Assembly: GCF_902497775.2 (NCBI RefSeq)
Contig: NZ_OZ024668.1
Coordinates: 4,882,326 to 4,946,325, forward strand
From: Pseudomonas fluorescens
GTDB lineage: Bacteria; Pseudomonadota; Gammaproteobacteria; Pseudomonadales; Pseudomonadaceae
Length of the DNA: 64,000 nucleotides
Direction of reading: 5' to 3'
Position numbers and translations under genes: made by a program. This document shows positions 27,480 through 36,716 of this stretch, piece after piece; the stretch's first letter is position 1, and each line of letters opens with the position of its first letter. The notes beneath the pieces were generated by a model. The model was not told where the DNA came from. It saw only the letters and a program-made list of their open reading frames with translations, and searched no databases.

Positions 27480-28964
27480 TCAATGACCGACCTTGAACGC
27501 CTGGTCTGCGGCTTCGAAGCGCGAGACCATCGTCTTCGACGGGCTGCCGGCCTTGCTGACGAAGTAGATCGCCAGGGCGCCGAGGATGAAGCCCGGGATG
27601 ATTTCGTACAGGCCCCAGATGGAGAAGTGCTTCCACACTACCACGGTGATTGCACCCGCCAGGATGCCGGCCAGTGCGCCGTCGCGGGTCATGCCTTTCC
27701 ACAGCACCGAGATCAGCACGACCGGGCCGAAGGCGGCACCGAAGCCGGCCCAGGCGTAGCTGACCAAGCCCAGAACGCGGTTCTCGGGGTTGGAGGCGAT
27801 CAGGATGGCAACCACGGCCACCAGCAGCACCATGGCACGACCGACCCAGACCAGCTCAAGCTGCGAGGCACCCTTGCGCAGGAAGGTCTTGTAGAAGTCT
27901 TCGGTCAGGGCGCTGGAGCACACCAGCAACTGGCAGCTCAGAGTACTCATGACCGCTGCCAGGATGGCCGACAGCAGGACACCAGCGATCCAGGGGTTGA
28001 AGAGGATCTTGGCCAGTTCGATGAACACACGCTCGTGGTTCTCGGTAACGGGGCCTGCGACCTCAGGGTGCGCCGAGAAGTAGGCGATACCGAAGAAACC
28101 AACGGCGCAGGTACCGACCAGGCAGAGGATCATCCAGGTCATGGAGATGCGACGGGCTTTGGCGATCGACTTGACCGAGTCAGCGGCCATGAAACGCGCC
28201 AGGATGTGCGGCTGGCCGAAGTAGCCCAGGCCCCAGCCCATCAGCGAGATGATGCCGATGAAGGTCGTACCCTTGAGCATATCGAAGTTGCCCGCATCCT
28301 TCAGCTCGATGGCAGCGAAGGTGGTATCGAAACCGCCGGTTGCGATCAGTACGATCACCGGAGTCAGGATCAGGGCAAAGATCATCAGTGTGGCCTGGAC
28401 GGTATCGGTCCAGCTCACCGCCAGGAAGCCACCAACGAAGGTGTAGGCAATGGTCGCCGCTGCGCCAGCCCACAGCGCGGTCTCGTAGGACATGCCGAAG
28501 GTGCTTTCGAACAGACGGGCGCCGGCGACGATGCCGGAAGCGCAATAAATGGTGAAGAACACCAGGATCACCACCGCGGAGATGATCCGCAGCAACCCGC
28601 TGTTGTCTTCGAAGCGGCTGGAGAAGTAATCCGGCAGGGTCAGTGCGTCACCGTTGTGTTCGGTCTGCACGCGCAGACGGCCGGCAACGAACAGCCAGTT
28701 CAGGTAGGCACCGACGATCAGGCCGATGGCGATCCAGCTTTCCGACAGGCCCGACATGTAGATGGCGCCCGGCAGACCCATCAACAGCCAGCCACTCATG
28801 TCCGAGGCACCAGCCGAAAGCGCGGTAACCACGCTGCCGAGGCTGCGACCGCCAAGAATGTAGTCAGAAAGGTTGTTGGTAGAGCGATAGGCCATGAAGC
28901 CGATCAGCACCATTGCCGCGATGTAGATCACGAACGTGATCAAGGTTGGATTGCTTACACTCAT
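27480..28964 (-). CDS. putP: Sodium/proline symporter PutP
   Basis: A 494-residue member of the sodium:solute symporter family with about thirteen transmembrane helices, importing proline with Na+. The N-terminal region with helices 1-2 (SDYILGGRSLGSVVTALSAGASDMSGW) contains residues known to bind sodium and proline in E. coli PutP. The ATG at 28964 is chosen over an in-frame codon 28 positions earlier because it begins the standard MSVSNPT N-terminus. The gene is divergent from putA across a 353-bp region with PutA-type operators, so it is expected to be repressed by PutA when proline is absent. Confidence 0.96.
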   Translation of the reverse strand: MSVSNPTLITFVIYIAAMVLIGFMAYRSTNNLSDYILGGRSLGSVVTALSAGASDMSGWLLMGLPGAIYMSGLSESWIAIGLIVGAYLNWLFVAGRLRVQTEHNGDALTLPDYFSSRFEDNSGLLRIISAVVILVFFTIYCASGIVAGARLFESTFGMSYETALWAGAAATIAYTFVGGFLAVSWTDTVQATLMIFALILTPVIVLIATGGFDTTFAAIELKDAGNFDMLKGTTFIGIISLMGWGLGYFGQPHILARFMAADSVKSIAKARRISMTWMILCLVGTCAVGFFGIAYFSAHPEVAGPVTENHERVFIELAKILFNPWIAGVLLSAILAAVMSTLSCQLLVCSSALTEDFYKTFLRKGASQLELVWVGRAMVLLVAVVAILIASNPENRVLGLVSYAWAGFGAAFGPVVLISVLWKGMTRDGALAGILAGAITVVVWKHFSIWGLYEIIPGFILGALAIYFVSKAGSPSKTMVSRFEAADQAFKVGH

Positions 28965-29317
28965 TGTTGCGCCCTGGCGTTTGTTTTTATGTAGCGACAG
29001 CCTCAGAGGAGGTTGCACCCAGGCCGCGAATCCTATGCAACAACGCAAAGCGGGTGCAACCTGTTTTTACAATCAAGTTGCACCTCGTCGGATTTTTTGC
29101 GTAACAGCGGCTTTTTGCTCCTTTTTGGAGCAAGAAGGCATATTTTCAGAAGAAAATGCACCAGAAACAGCCGTTTTGGCTGTAGGGATTTACCCTCCAG
29201 ACGAGTAGCACTTTTTTCCTGCATTTTTTGGGTTGCACTAGGTTGCACCCAAAATCGCGCACGGCTAATCTTGGCGCCAGCTTAAGCCACAGCCTGTGGC
29301 AATAATGAGGATAAGAA
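28965..29317. promoter_or_regulatory. putP-putA control region with six GTTGCA sites
   Basis: This 353-base gap has no gene. It holds six exact copies of the hexamer GTTGCA, the core DNA motif bound by the PutA ribbon-helix-helix domain in E. coli. They lie at 29012-29017, 29077-29082, 29232-29237 and 29242-29247 on the plus strand and at 29036-29041 and 29055-29060 on the minus strand. Three or four sit near putP and two near putA. Between them, three small hairpins follow one another (29111-29137, 29142-29157, 29167-29183). The region is much richer in A and T than the flanking genes. Binding is inferred from the motif. Confidence 0.8.
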
Positions 29318-32300
29318 ATGGCGACGACCACCCTTGGGGTCAAACTCGACGACCCTACCCGTGAGCGACTCAAAGCAGCTGCGACGTCCATCGACCGCAC
29401 GCCGCACTGGTTGATCAAGCAAGCGATCTTCAACTATCTGGAGAAGCTCGAGGGTGGCGCCACCCTGACCGAACTCAACGGTCAGCCAGGCATTCATGCC
29501 GACGATGCCGGCGAAGTCCAGGCCGATCACGCCCACCAGTGCTTCCTCGAGTTCGCCGAAAGCATCCTGCCGCAATCGGTATTGCGCTCGGCCATCACCG
29601 CCGCCTACCGCCGTCCTGAGCCGGAAGTGGTACCGATGCTGCTGGAGCAGGCACGCCTGCCGGCCGCCATGGCCGAAGCCACCAACAAGCTGGCCGCCGG
29701 CATTGCCGAAAAACTGCGCAACCAGAAGAGCGCTGGCGGCCGTGCCGGTATCGTTCAGGGCCTGCTGCAGGAGTTCTCCCTGTCGTCCCAGGAAGGCGTG
29801 GCGCTGATGTGCCTGGCCGAAGCGCTGCTGCGCATCCCCGACAAAGGCACCCGTGACGCCCTGATCCGCGACAAGATCAGCACCGGCAACTGGCAGCCGC
29901 ACCTGGGCAACAGCCCGTCGCTGTTCGTCAACGCTGCCACCTGGGGCCTGCTGCTGACCGGCAAGCTGGTCTCGACCCACAACGAATCCGGCCTGACCTC
30001 TTCGCTCAGCCGCATCATCGGCAAGAGCGGCGAGCCGATGATCCGCAAGGGCGTCGACATGGCCATGCGCCTGATGGGCGAGCAGTTCGTGACCGGCGAA
30101 ACCATCGCCGAAGCCCTGGCCAACGCCAGCAAGTTCGAAGCCAAGGGTTTTCGCTATTCCTACGACATGCTCGGCGAAGCAGCGTTGACCGAACATGACG
30201 CACAGAAGTACCTGGCCTCTTATGAGCAGGCCATCCATTCGATCGGCAAGGCCTCTCACGGTCGCGGCATCTATGAAGGCCCGGGCATCTCGATCAAGCT
30301 CTCGGCCCTGCACCCACGCTACAGCCGCGCCCAGTACGAGCGCGTCATGGACGAGCTGTACCCGCGCCTGCTGTCGCTGACCCTGCTGGCCAAGCAATAC
30401 GACATCGGCCTGAACATCGACGCCGAAGAAGCCGACCGCCTGGAGCTGTCGCTGGACCTGCTCGAGCGCCTGTGCTTCGAACCGCAACTGACCGGCTGGA
30501 ACGGTATCGGCTTCGTTATCCAGGCCTACCAGAAGCGCTGCCCGTACGTGATCGACTACGTCATCGACCTGGCCCGTCGCAGCCGTCATCGCCTGATGAT
30601 CCGCCTGGTAAAAGGCGCCTACTGGGACAGCGAGATCAAGCGCGCCCAGGTCGAAGGCCTGGAAGGCTACCCGGTCTATACCCGCAAGGTGTACACCGAC
30701 GTTTCCTACATTGCTTGCGCTCGCAAGCTGTTGTCGGTGCCGGAAGTCATCTATCCGCAGTTCGCCACCCACAACGCCCACACCCTGTCGGCCATCTACC
30801 ATATCGCCGGCCAGAACTATTACCCGGGCCAGTACGAATTCCAGTGCCTGCACGGCATGGGCGAGCCGCTGTACGAGCAGGTTGTCGGCAAAGTCGCCGA
30901 TGGCAAGCTGAACCGTCCGTGCCGCGTGTATGCACCGGTCGGCACCCACGAAACCCTGCTGGCCTACCTGGTACGCCGCCTGCTGGAAAACGGCGCCAAC
31001 ACCTCGTTCGTCAACCGCATTGCCGACCAGTCGATCTCGATCCAGGAACTGGTTGCCGACCCGGTCGCCACCATCGAACAGATGGCCACCCAGGAAGGTA
31101 ACGCCGGCCTGCCGCACCCGCGCATTCCGCTGCCGCGTGACCTGTATGGCGCCGAGCGGGCCAACTCCGCCGGTATCGACCTGGCCAACGAACACCGCCT
31201 GGCTTCGCTGTCCTGTGCCCTGCTGGCCAGTGCCCACAACGACTGGAAAGCAGCGCCGATGCTCGGTTGCGCCTCCAGCAACGAAGCGGCTGCACCGGTG
31301 CTGAACCCGGCAGACCTGCGCGATGTGGTCGGTCATGTCCAGGAAGCCAACGTCAGCGACGTCGACAATGCCATCCAGTGCGCGCTCAACGCCGCGCCGA
31401 TCTGGCAGGCCACCCCGCCGGCCGAACGCGCCGCAATCCTGGAGCGTGCCGCCGACCTGATGGAAGCCGAGATCCAGCCGCTGATGGGCCTGCTCGCCCG
31501 TGAAGCCGGCAAGACCTTCGCCAACGCCATTGCCGAAGTACGTGAAGCGGTCGATTTCCTGCGCTACTACGCCGTCCAGGCGCGCAACGACTTCAGCAAC
31601 GACGCCCACCGCCCATTGGGCCCGGTGGTGTGCATCAGCCCATGGAACTTCCCACTGGCGATCTTCAGTGGCCAGGTTGCTGCTGCGCTTGCCGCCGGTA
31701 ACCCGGTGCTGGCCAAACCGGCCGAACAGACCCCGCTGGTCGCGGCCCAGGCCGTACGCCTGCTGCTCGAAGCCGGTATCCCGGAAGGCGTGGTGCAACT
31801 GCTGCCTGGTCGCGGTGAAACCGTCGGCGCCCGCCTGGTCGGTGACGATCGGGTCAAAGGCGTAATGTTCACCGGCTCCACCGAAGTCGCCCGTCTGCTG
31901 CAACGCAACATCGCCGGCCGCCTGGACGCCCAGGGCCGTCCGATCCCGCTGATCGCCGAAACCGGTGGCCAGAACGCGATGATCGTCGACTCCTCGGCGC
32001 TTACCGAACAGGTGGTCATCGACGTCGTGTCGTCAGCCTTCGACAGCGCTGGTCAGCGTTGCTCGGCTCTGCGCGTACTGTGCCTGCAGGAAGATTCCGC
32101 CGATCGTGTGATCGAGATGCTCAAGGGCGCCATGGCCGAAAGCCGTCTGGGTAACCCGGAGCGTCTGGCCGTGGACATTGGCCCGGTGATCGACGCCGAA
32201 GCCAAGGCCGGTATCGAGAAGCACATCCAGGGTATGCGCGACAAAGGCCGTACCGTGTACCAGATGGCAATCGCCGATGGTGAAGAGATCAAGCGCGGCA

Positions 32301-33271
32301 CCTTCGTAATGCCAACCCTGATCGAACTGGAAAGCTTCGACGAACTGCAGCGCGAGATCTTCGGCCCGGTACTGCACGTAGTGCGTTACAACCGCAAGAA
32401 CCTCGACCAGCTGATCGAGCAGATCAACGCCTCCGGTTACGGTCTGACCCTGGGTGTACACACCCGGATCGACGAAACCATTGCCAAGGTCATCGACAAC
32501 GTCAACGCCGGTAACGTCTACGTCAACCGCAACATCGTCGGTGCCGTGGTCGGCGTGCAGCCATTCGGTGGTGAAGGCCTGTCGGGTACTGGTCCGAAAG
32601 CCGGTGGTCCGCTGTACCTGTACCGCCTGCTGTCGACCCGACCGGCCGATGCCATCGAGCAGTCGTTCCAGCGCACCGACGGCGAAAATGCTCCGGACAC
32701 CCGCCTGCGCGACAGCATGAGCAAACCACTGCAAGCCCTCAAGGCCTGGGCGGCGAGCAACCAGCTGAACGACCTGAGCGGCCTGTGCGAGCAGTTCGCC
32801 CAGCAATCGCAAAGCGGCATCAGCCGCCTGCTGGCGGGCCCGACCGGCGAGCGCAACAGCTACACCATCCTGCCGCGCGAGCACGTGCTGTGCCTGGCCG
32901 AGGTTGAAGCTGACCTACTGACCCAACTGGCTGCAGTACTGGCCGTGGGCAGCTCGGCGGTCTGGCCGGAAGGCGAGTTGAGCAAGACCCTGCGTAATCG
33001 ACTGCCGAAGGAAGTGCAAGCGCGCATCCAGCTGGTAGCCGACTGGAACAAGGACGACATAGTGTTCGACGCCGTCCTGCATCATGGCGACTCCGACCAA
33101 CTGCGCGCCGTGTGCGAGCAGGTGGCCAAGCGTGCCGGTGCCATCGTCGGTGTTCACGGCCTGTCGTCGGGTGAAACCGCAATTGCCCTGGAGCGCCTGG
33201 TGATCGAGCGCGCGCTGAGCGTCAACACTGCTGCTGCTGGTGGTAACGCGAGCCTGATGACTATCGGCTGA
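29318..33271 (+). CDS. putA: Trifunctional proline utilisation protein PutA
   Basis: A 1317-residue PutA that oxidises proline to glutamate in two steps and also represses its own operon. Residues 1-47 form a ribbon-helix-helix DNA-binding domain (TTTLGVKLDDPTRERLKAAA). The FAD-dependent proline dehydrogenase barrel occupies roughly 260-570. The NAD-dependent pyrroline-5-carboxylate dehydrogenase domain covers about 650-1110, with catalytic Cys915 in SAGQRCSALRV. The C-terminal extension matches long PutAs. When proline is present the reduced flavoprotein moves to the membrane and leaves its operators; the six GTTGCA sites upstream fit this. The full length shows no disruption. Confidence 0.97.
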   Translation: MATTTLGVKLDDPTRERLKAAATSIDRTPHWLIKQAIFNYLEKLEGGATLTELNGQPGIHADDAGEVQADHAHQCFLEFAESILPQSVLRSAITAAYRRPEPEVVPMLLEQARLPAAMAEATNKLAAGIAEKLRNQKSAGGRAGIVQGLLQEFSLSSQEGVALMCLAEALLRIPDKGTRDALIRDKISTGNWQPHLGNSPSLFVNAATWGLLLTGKLVSTHNESGLTSSLSRIIGKSGEPMIRKGVDMAMRLMGEQFVTGETIAEALANASKFEAKGFRYSYDMLGEAALTEHDAQKYLASYEQAIHSIGKASHGRGIYEGPGISIKLSALHPRYSRAQYERVMDELYPRLLSLTLLAKQYDIGLNIDAEEADRLELSLDLLERLCFEPQLTGWNGIGFVIQAYQKRCPYVIDYVIDLARRSRHRLMIRLVKGAYWDSEIKRAQVEGLEGYPVYTRKVYTDVSYIACARKLLSVPEVIYPQFATHNAHTLSAIYHIAGQNYYPGQYEFQCLHGMGEPLYEQVVGKVADGKLNRPCRVYAPVGTHETLLAYLVRRLLENGANTSFVNRIADQSISIQELVADPVATIEQMATQEGNAGLPHPRIPLPRDLYGAERANSAGIDLANEHRLASLSCALLASAHNDWKAAPMLGCASSNEAAAPVLNPADLRDVVGHVQEANVSDVDNAIQCALNAAPIWQATPPAERAAILERAADLMEAEIQPLMGLLAREAGKTFANAIAEVREAVDFLRYYAVQARNDFSNDAHRPLGPVVCISPWNFPLAIFSGQVAAALAAGNPVLAKPAEQTPLVAAQAVRLLLEAGIPEGVVQLLPGRGETVGARLVGDDRVKGVMFTGSTEVARLLQRNIAGRLDAQGRPIPLIAETGGQNAMIVDSSALTEQVVIDVVSSAFDSAGQRCSALRVLCLQEDSADRVIEMLKGAMAESRLGNPERLAVDIGPVIDAEAKAGIEKHIQGMRDKGRTVYQMAIADGEEIKRGTFVMPTLIELESFDELQREIFGPVLHVVRYNRKNLDQLIEQINASGYGLTLGVHTRIDETIAKVIDNVNAGNVYVNRNIVGAVVGVQPFGGEGLSGTGPKAGGPLYLYRLLSTRPADAIEQSFQRTDGENAPDTRLRDSMSKPLQALKAWAASNQLNDLSGLCEQFAQQSQSGISRLLAGPTGERNSYTILPREHVLCLAEVEADLLTQLAAVLAVGSSAVWPEGELSKTLRNRLPKEVQARIQLVADWNKDDIVFDAVLHHGDSDQLRAVCEQVAKRAGAIVGVHGLSSGETAIALERLVIERALSVNTAAAGGNASLMTIG

Positions 33272-33281
33272 TAGCCTGCGG

Positions 33282-33345
33282 CGCCTCTATCGCGGGTCAA
33301 GCCCGCTCCTACACTGGGAGCGGGCTTGACTTGTGATAGGCCTCA
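33282..33345. repeat. Inverted REP pair after putA
   Basis: Two inverted copies with the core GCGGGTCAAGCCCGCTCCTAC (33282-33313 and 33314-33345) lie just after the putA stop. The second copy has diverged (GGCTTGACTTGTGATAGG). The pair may stabilise the putA mRNA 3' end or stop transcription. Confidence 0.8.
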
Positions 33346-33438
33346 CCCCGATTCCCCAGTATCACCCCCATCTATGGTGCTAGGCACCCTTGCGCCCCCC
33401 CTCATAGACTCGGCCCATCCCCAGACAGGAATGCCGCC

Positions 33439-35241
33439 ATGTCCGAGACCCTGCTCAGTGCCCGCAACCTGGCCTTCGAACTCTACGAAGTGCTCGACGC
33501 CGAGGCCCTGACCCAACGCCCGCGCTTTGCCGAGCACAACCGCGAAACCTTCGATGCCGCGCTGAACACTGCGCGCACCATCGCCGAAAAGTATTTCGCC
33601 CCGCACAACCGCAAGGGCGACGAACAGGAGCCGCGCTATGAGAATGGCGAAGCGATTCTGATCCCCGAGGTCAAACCCGCCGTCGATGCCTTTCTGGAAG
33701 CCGGTTTCCTCAATGCCAGCCGTGACTTCGAGGCCGGCGGCATGCAACTACCGACGCTGCTCTCGCAGGCATGCTTCGCCCACTTCCAGGCCGCCAATGC
33801 CGGGACCACGGCCTACCCGTTCCTGACCATGGGCGCCGCCAACCTGATTGAAAGCTTCGCTAGCGAAGAGCAAAAACGCCTGTTTCTGCAGCCGATGATC
33901 GACGGCCGTTTCTTCGGCACCATGGCCCTGACCGAGCCGCATGCCGGTTCGTCCCTGGCCGACATCCGTACCCGCGCCGAGCCCGCCAGCGATGGCAGCT
34001 ATCGCCTGCGCGGCAACAAGATCTTCATTTCCGGCGGTGACCATCCGCTGTCGGAAAACATTGTGCATTTGGTCCTGGCCAAGCTGCCGGATGCGCCGCC
34101 CGGGGTGAAGGGCATTTCGCTGTTTATCGTGCCCAAGTTCCTGGTCAACGCCGACGGCAGCCTGGGCCCACGCAACGATGTGCTGCTGGCCGGGCTGTTC
34201 CACAAGATGGGCTGGCGCGGTACCACTTCGACGGCGCTGAACTTCGGCGACAACGGCCAGTGCGTCGGTTACCTGGTGGGCAAGCCGCATCAGGGCCTGA
34301 CCTGCATGTTCCAGATGATGAATGAGGCGCGTATCGGTGTCGGCATGGGGGCGGTGATGCTCGGCTATGCCGGTTACCTGTATTCGCTGGAGTACGCCCG
34401 CCAGCGCCCGCAGGGGCGCCTGCCAGATAACAAGGACCCGTCCGCCGCCGCCGTACCGATCATCAATCACAGCGATGTGAAGCGCATGCTGCTGACCCAG
34501 AAGGCCTATATCGAGGGCGCCTTCGACCTGGGCCTGTACGCCGCGCGGCTGTTCGATGACACCCAGAGCGGCGAGAGCGATGCGGTTCGCCAGCAGGCCC
34601 ACGAACTGCTCGACCTGCTGACGCCGATCGTCAAATCCTGGCCCTCGGAGTTCTGCCTGAAGGCCAACGAACTGGCCATCCAGATTCTTGGCGGCCACGG
34701 CTACACCCGCGAATACCCCGTCGAGCAGTACTACCGCGATAACCGCCTGAACCCTATCCACGAAGGCACCCACGGCATCCAGTCGCTGGACCTGCTCGGG
34801 CGCAAGCTGGCACAGAACGGGGGGGCCGGGCTCAGGCAACTGGTCCGCTTGATCGCCACGACCTGCGAACAGGCCCACCCGCACAGCAGCCTGGATCGCC
34901 TGCGCGTACCGCTGGAGCAGTTGCTCAATCGCCTGCAGGAAGTCACCCTCGGCCTGCTTGCAGATCTGGCCCAGGGCCAGGTCAACGTAGCGCTGGCCAA
35001 CTCGGCGCTGTACCTCAAGGCCTTCGGCCATTGCGTGATCGGCTGGCGCTGGCTGGAGCAGGCGATCCGTGCCGAACAGGGCCTGGCCCGGGGCAACCCG
35101 GCCGATCGCGACTTCTACCTGGGCAAGTTGCAGGCCGCGCGTTATTTCCTGACCTGGGAAGTGCCGGGCTGCCATAATGAGCTGGCATTGCTCGCAGCCC
35201 GTGACGATACCTGCCTGAGCATGCACGACGAGTGGTTCTGA
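33439..35241 (+). CDS. Acyl-CoA dehydrogenase (long form)
   Basis: A 600-residue FAD-dependent acyl-CoA dehydrogenase, of the longer type with an extra C-terminal domain. The FAD/substrate motifs MALTEPHAGSSLADI and the C-terminal QILGGHGYTREYPVEQYYRDNR are present. GTHGIQ contains the glutamate region expected for the catalytic base (NPIHEGTHGIQ). It probably acts in fatty-acid beta-oxidation; chain length is unknown. It resembles PA4995 of P. aeruginosa by position near the LPS and tldD-like genes. The tldD-like gene starts 32 bases downstream, so the two may share a transcript. Confidence 0.88.
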   Translation: MSETLLSARNLAFELYEVLDAEALTQRPRFAEHNRETFDAALNTARTIAEKYFAPHNRKGDEQEPRYENGEAILIPEVKPAVDAFLEAGFLNASRDFEAGGMQLPTLLSQACFAHFQAANAGTTAYPFLTMGAANLIESFASEEQKRLFLQPMIDGRFFGTMALTEPHAGSSLADIRTRAEPASDGSYRLRGNKIFISGGDHPLSENIVHLVLAKLPDAPPGVKGISLFIVPKFLVNADGSLGPRNDVLLAGLFHKMGWRGTTSTALNFGDNGQCVGYLVGKPHQGLTCMFQMMNEARIGVGMGAVMLGYAGYLYSLEYARQRPQGRLPDNKDPSAAAVPIINHSDVKRMLLTQKAYIEGAFDLGLYAARLFDDTQSGESDAVRQQAHELLDLLTPIVKSWPSEFCLKANELAIQILGGHGYTREYPVEQYYRDNRLNPIHEGTHGIQSLDLLGRKLAQNGGAGLRQLVRLIATTCEQAHPHSSLDRLRVPLEQLLNRLQEVTLGLLADLAQGQVNVALANSALYLKAFGHCVIGWRWLEQAIRAEQGLARGNPADRDFYLGKLQAARYFLTWEVPGCHNELALLAARDDTCLSMHDEWF

Positions 35242-35273
35242 GGGGGAACCACCGCGCACACGGAGGTTCCCGC

Positions 35274-36716
35274 ATGTTCGAGTTGACCGCATTGCTGCGC
35301 CAGCGCTTCGCCGCCCTGCGCAGCAGTGGCGAATTTTTCTCTCTGCGTTACGTGCAGCAGAGCCAGCAGCACCTGTCGGTGCGCAAGAATATCGCCGAGC
35401 CGCCGTTCCTCAGCCGCGACGAAGGCGCGATGCTCACCGTGCGTCTGAACGGTGTCGAAACCTACGCCGCCACCGCCGACCTGTCTCAATCCGGCTTGCA
35501 GCGCGCACTGGAGCAAGCTGAAACACTGGCTCGACAAATCACCGGGCGCGCCTTGCTCGACCTGCGCGAACAACCGCTGGCCACAGGCCGCGCCGACTAC
35601 TGCTCGCCTAACCTTGAGCAAGCCTTCCCGTCCCTGGCCGACTGCTACGCTCTGCTTGCCCAGGAGTCGGCCAGCGTGCCGAATGACAGCCGCCTGGTGA
35701 ACTGGCAGGCCAGCCTTGGCGTCAGCAATATCGAGCAGATCTACCTGAACACCGCCGGCGCCGAACTGCGCCAGGCCCAGCGTTTTATCTACCCGGGCTT
35801 CAGCACCACCGCCTTCGACGGCCAGGACAGCCAGACCCGCACTCTGGGCCGGGAGAACTTCGGCCAGCAGGGCGGCCTCGATGTGATCGAGCGTTGCGGC
35901 CTGGTCGGCGCCGGGGCCAAGGTCGCGGACCAGGCCCTGCAACTGCTGCTGGCGCCGAACACGCCGAGCGGTGTGCGTGACCTGTTGCTGATGCCTGACC
36001 AGATGATGCTGCAGATCCACGAATCCATCGGTCATCCGCTGGAAATGGACCGCATCCTCGGCGACGAGCGCAATTACGCCGGTACCAGCTTCGTCAAGGC
36101 CAGCGACTTCGGCAGCCTGCAATACGGCTCGAAACTGCTCAACGTGACCTTCGACCCATCGATCCGCGAAGAGCTCGCCAGCTACAGCCACGACGACGAC
36201 GGCAGCGCCGCACACAAGCAGTTCCTGATCAAGGACGGTTTGCTGATTCGCCCGCTGGGCGGCGCCCTGTCGCAGTTCCGCTCAGGCCTTGAAGGGGTGG
36301 CCAACAGTCGCGCCTGCGGCTGGAACCGGGCGCCGATCGACCGCATGGCCAACCTCAACATCGAGCCGGGGGACAAGACCTTCGAGCAACTGATCGACGG
36401 CATCGAGCAGGGCATACTGATGCGCACCAACCGCTCGTGGTCGATTGACGATGCGCGCAACAAGTTCCAGTTCGGCTGCGAATGGGGCCAGTTGATCGAG
36501 AACGGCGAGCTCAAGGGCGTGGTCAAGAACCCCAACTACCGCGGGATCTCCGCACAGTTCTGGGGCAACCTCAGCGCCGTTGGCGACGCCAGCACTTTGC
36601 AGGTACTGGGCACCCCGAACTGCGGCAAGGGCGAGCCTAACCAGGTGGTGCGCGTGGGCCACGCCTCCCCCGCCTGCGTATTCAGCCAGATCGACGTATT
36701 CGGAGGAGACGCCTGA
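35274..36716 (+). CDS. TldD-like metallopeptidase subunit
   Basis: A 480-residue member of the TldD/PmbA (TldE) family. TldD/TldE form a heterodimeric zinc protease that trims unfolded peptides and matures some microcins. The zinc-binding HExxxH motif is present (HESIGH, His249, Glu250, His254), marking this as the catalytic TldD-type subunit. The ATG at 35274 starts MFELTALL and follows a GGAGG site. The next gene, its PmbA-like partner, overlaps by one base. Pseudomonads also carry the canonical tldD and pmbA elsewhere, so this is probably a second, linked pair with its own substrate. Confidence 0.85.
   Translation: MFELTALLRQRFAALRSSGEFFSLRYVQQSQQHLSVRKNIAEPPFLSRDEGAMLTVRLNGVETYAATADLSQSGLQRALEQAETLARQITGRALLDLREQPLATGRADYCSPNLEQAFPSLADCYALLAQESASVPNDSRLVNWQASLGVSNIEQIYLNTAGAELRQAQRFIYPGFSTTAFDGQDSQTRTLGRENFGQQGGLDVIERCGLVGAGAKVADQALQLLLAPNTPSGVRDLLLMPDQMMLQIHESIGHPLEMDRILGDERNYAGTSFVKASDFGSLQYGSKLLNVTFDPSIREELASYSHDDDGSAAHKQFLIKDGLLIRPLGGALSQFRSGLEGVANSRACGWNRAPIDRMANLNIEPGDKTFEQLIDGIEQGILMRTNRSWSIDDARNKFQFGCEWGQLIENGELKGVVKNPNYRGISAQFWGNLSAVGDASTLQVLGTPNCGKGEPNQVVRVGHASPACVFSQIDVFGGDA

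Noticed and set aside
28965..29317. CRISPR-like or iteron array formed by the repeated GTTGCA words
   Set aside because: Only a hexamer is repeated, in both orientations and with irregular spacing, which fits operator sites and not an array or origin.
29282..31903. 873-codon open frame antisense to putA
   Set aside because: Low-complexity Gln/Val/Gly-rich translation with no family resemblance, entirely inside the conserved putA gene. It is an artefact of strong GC3 bias.
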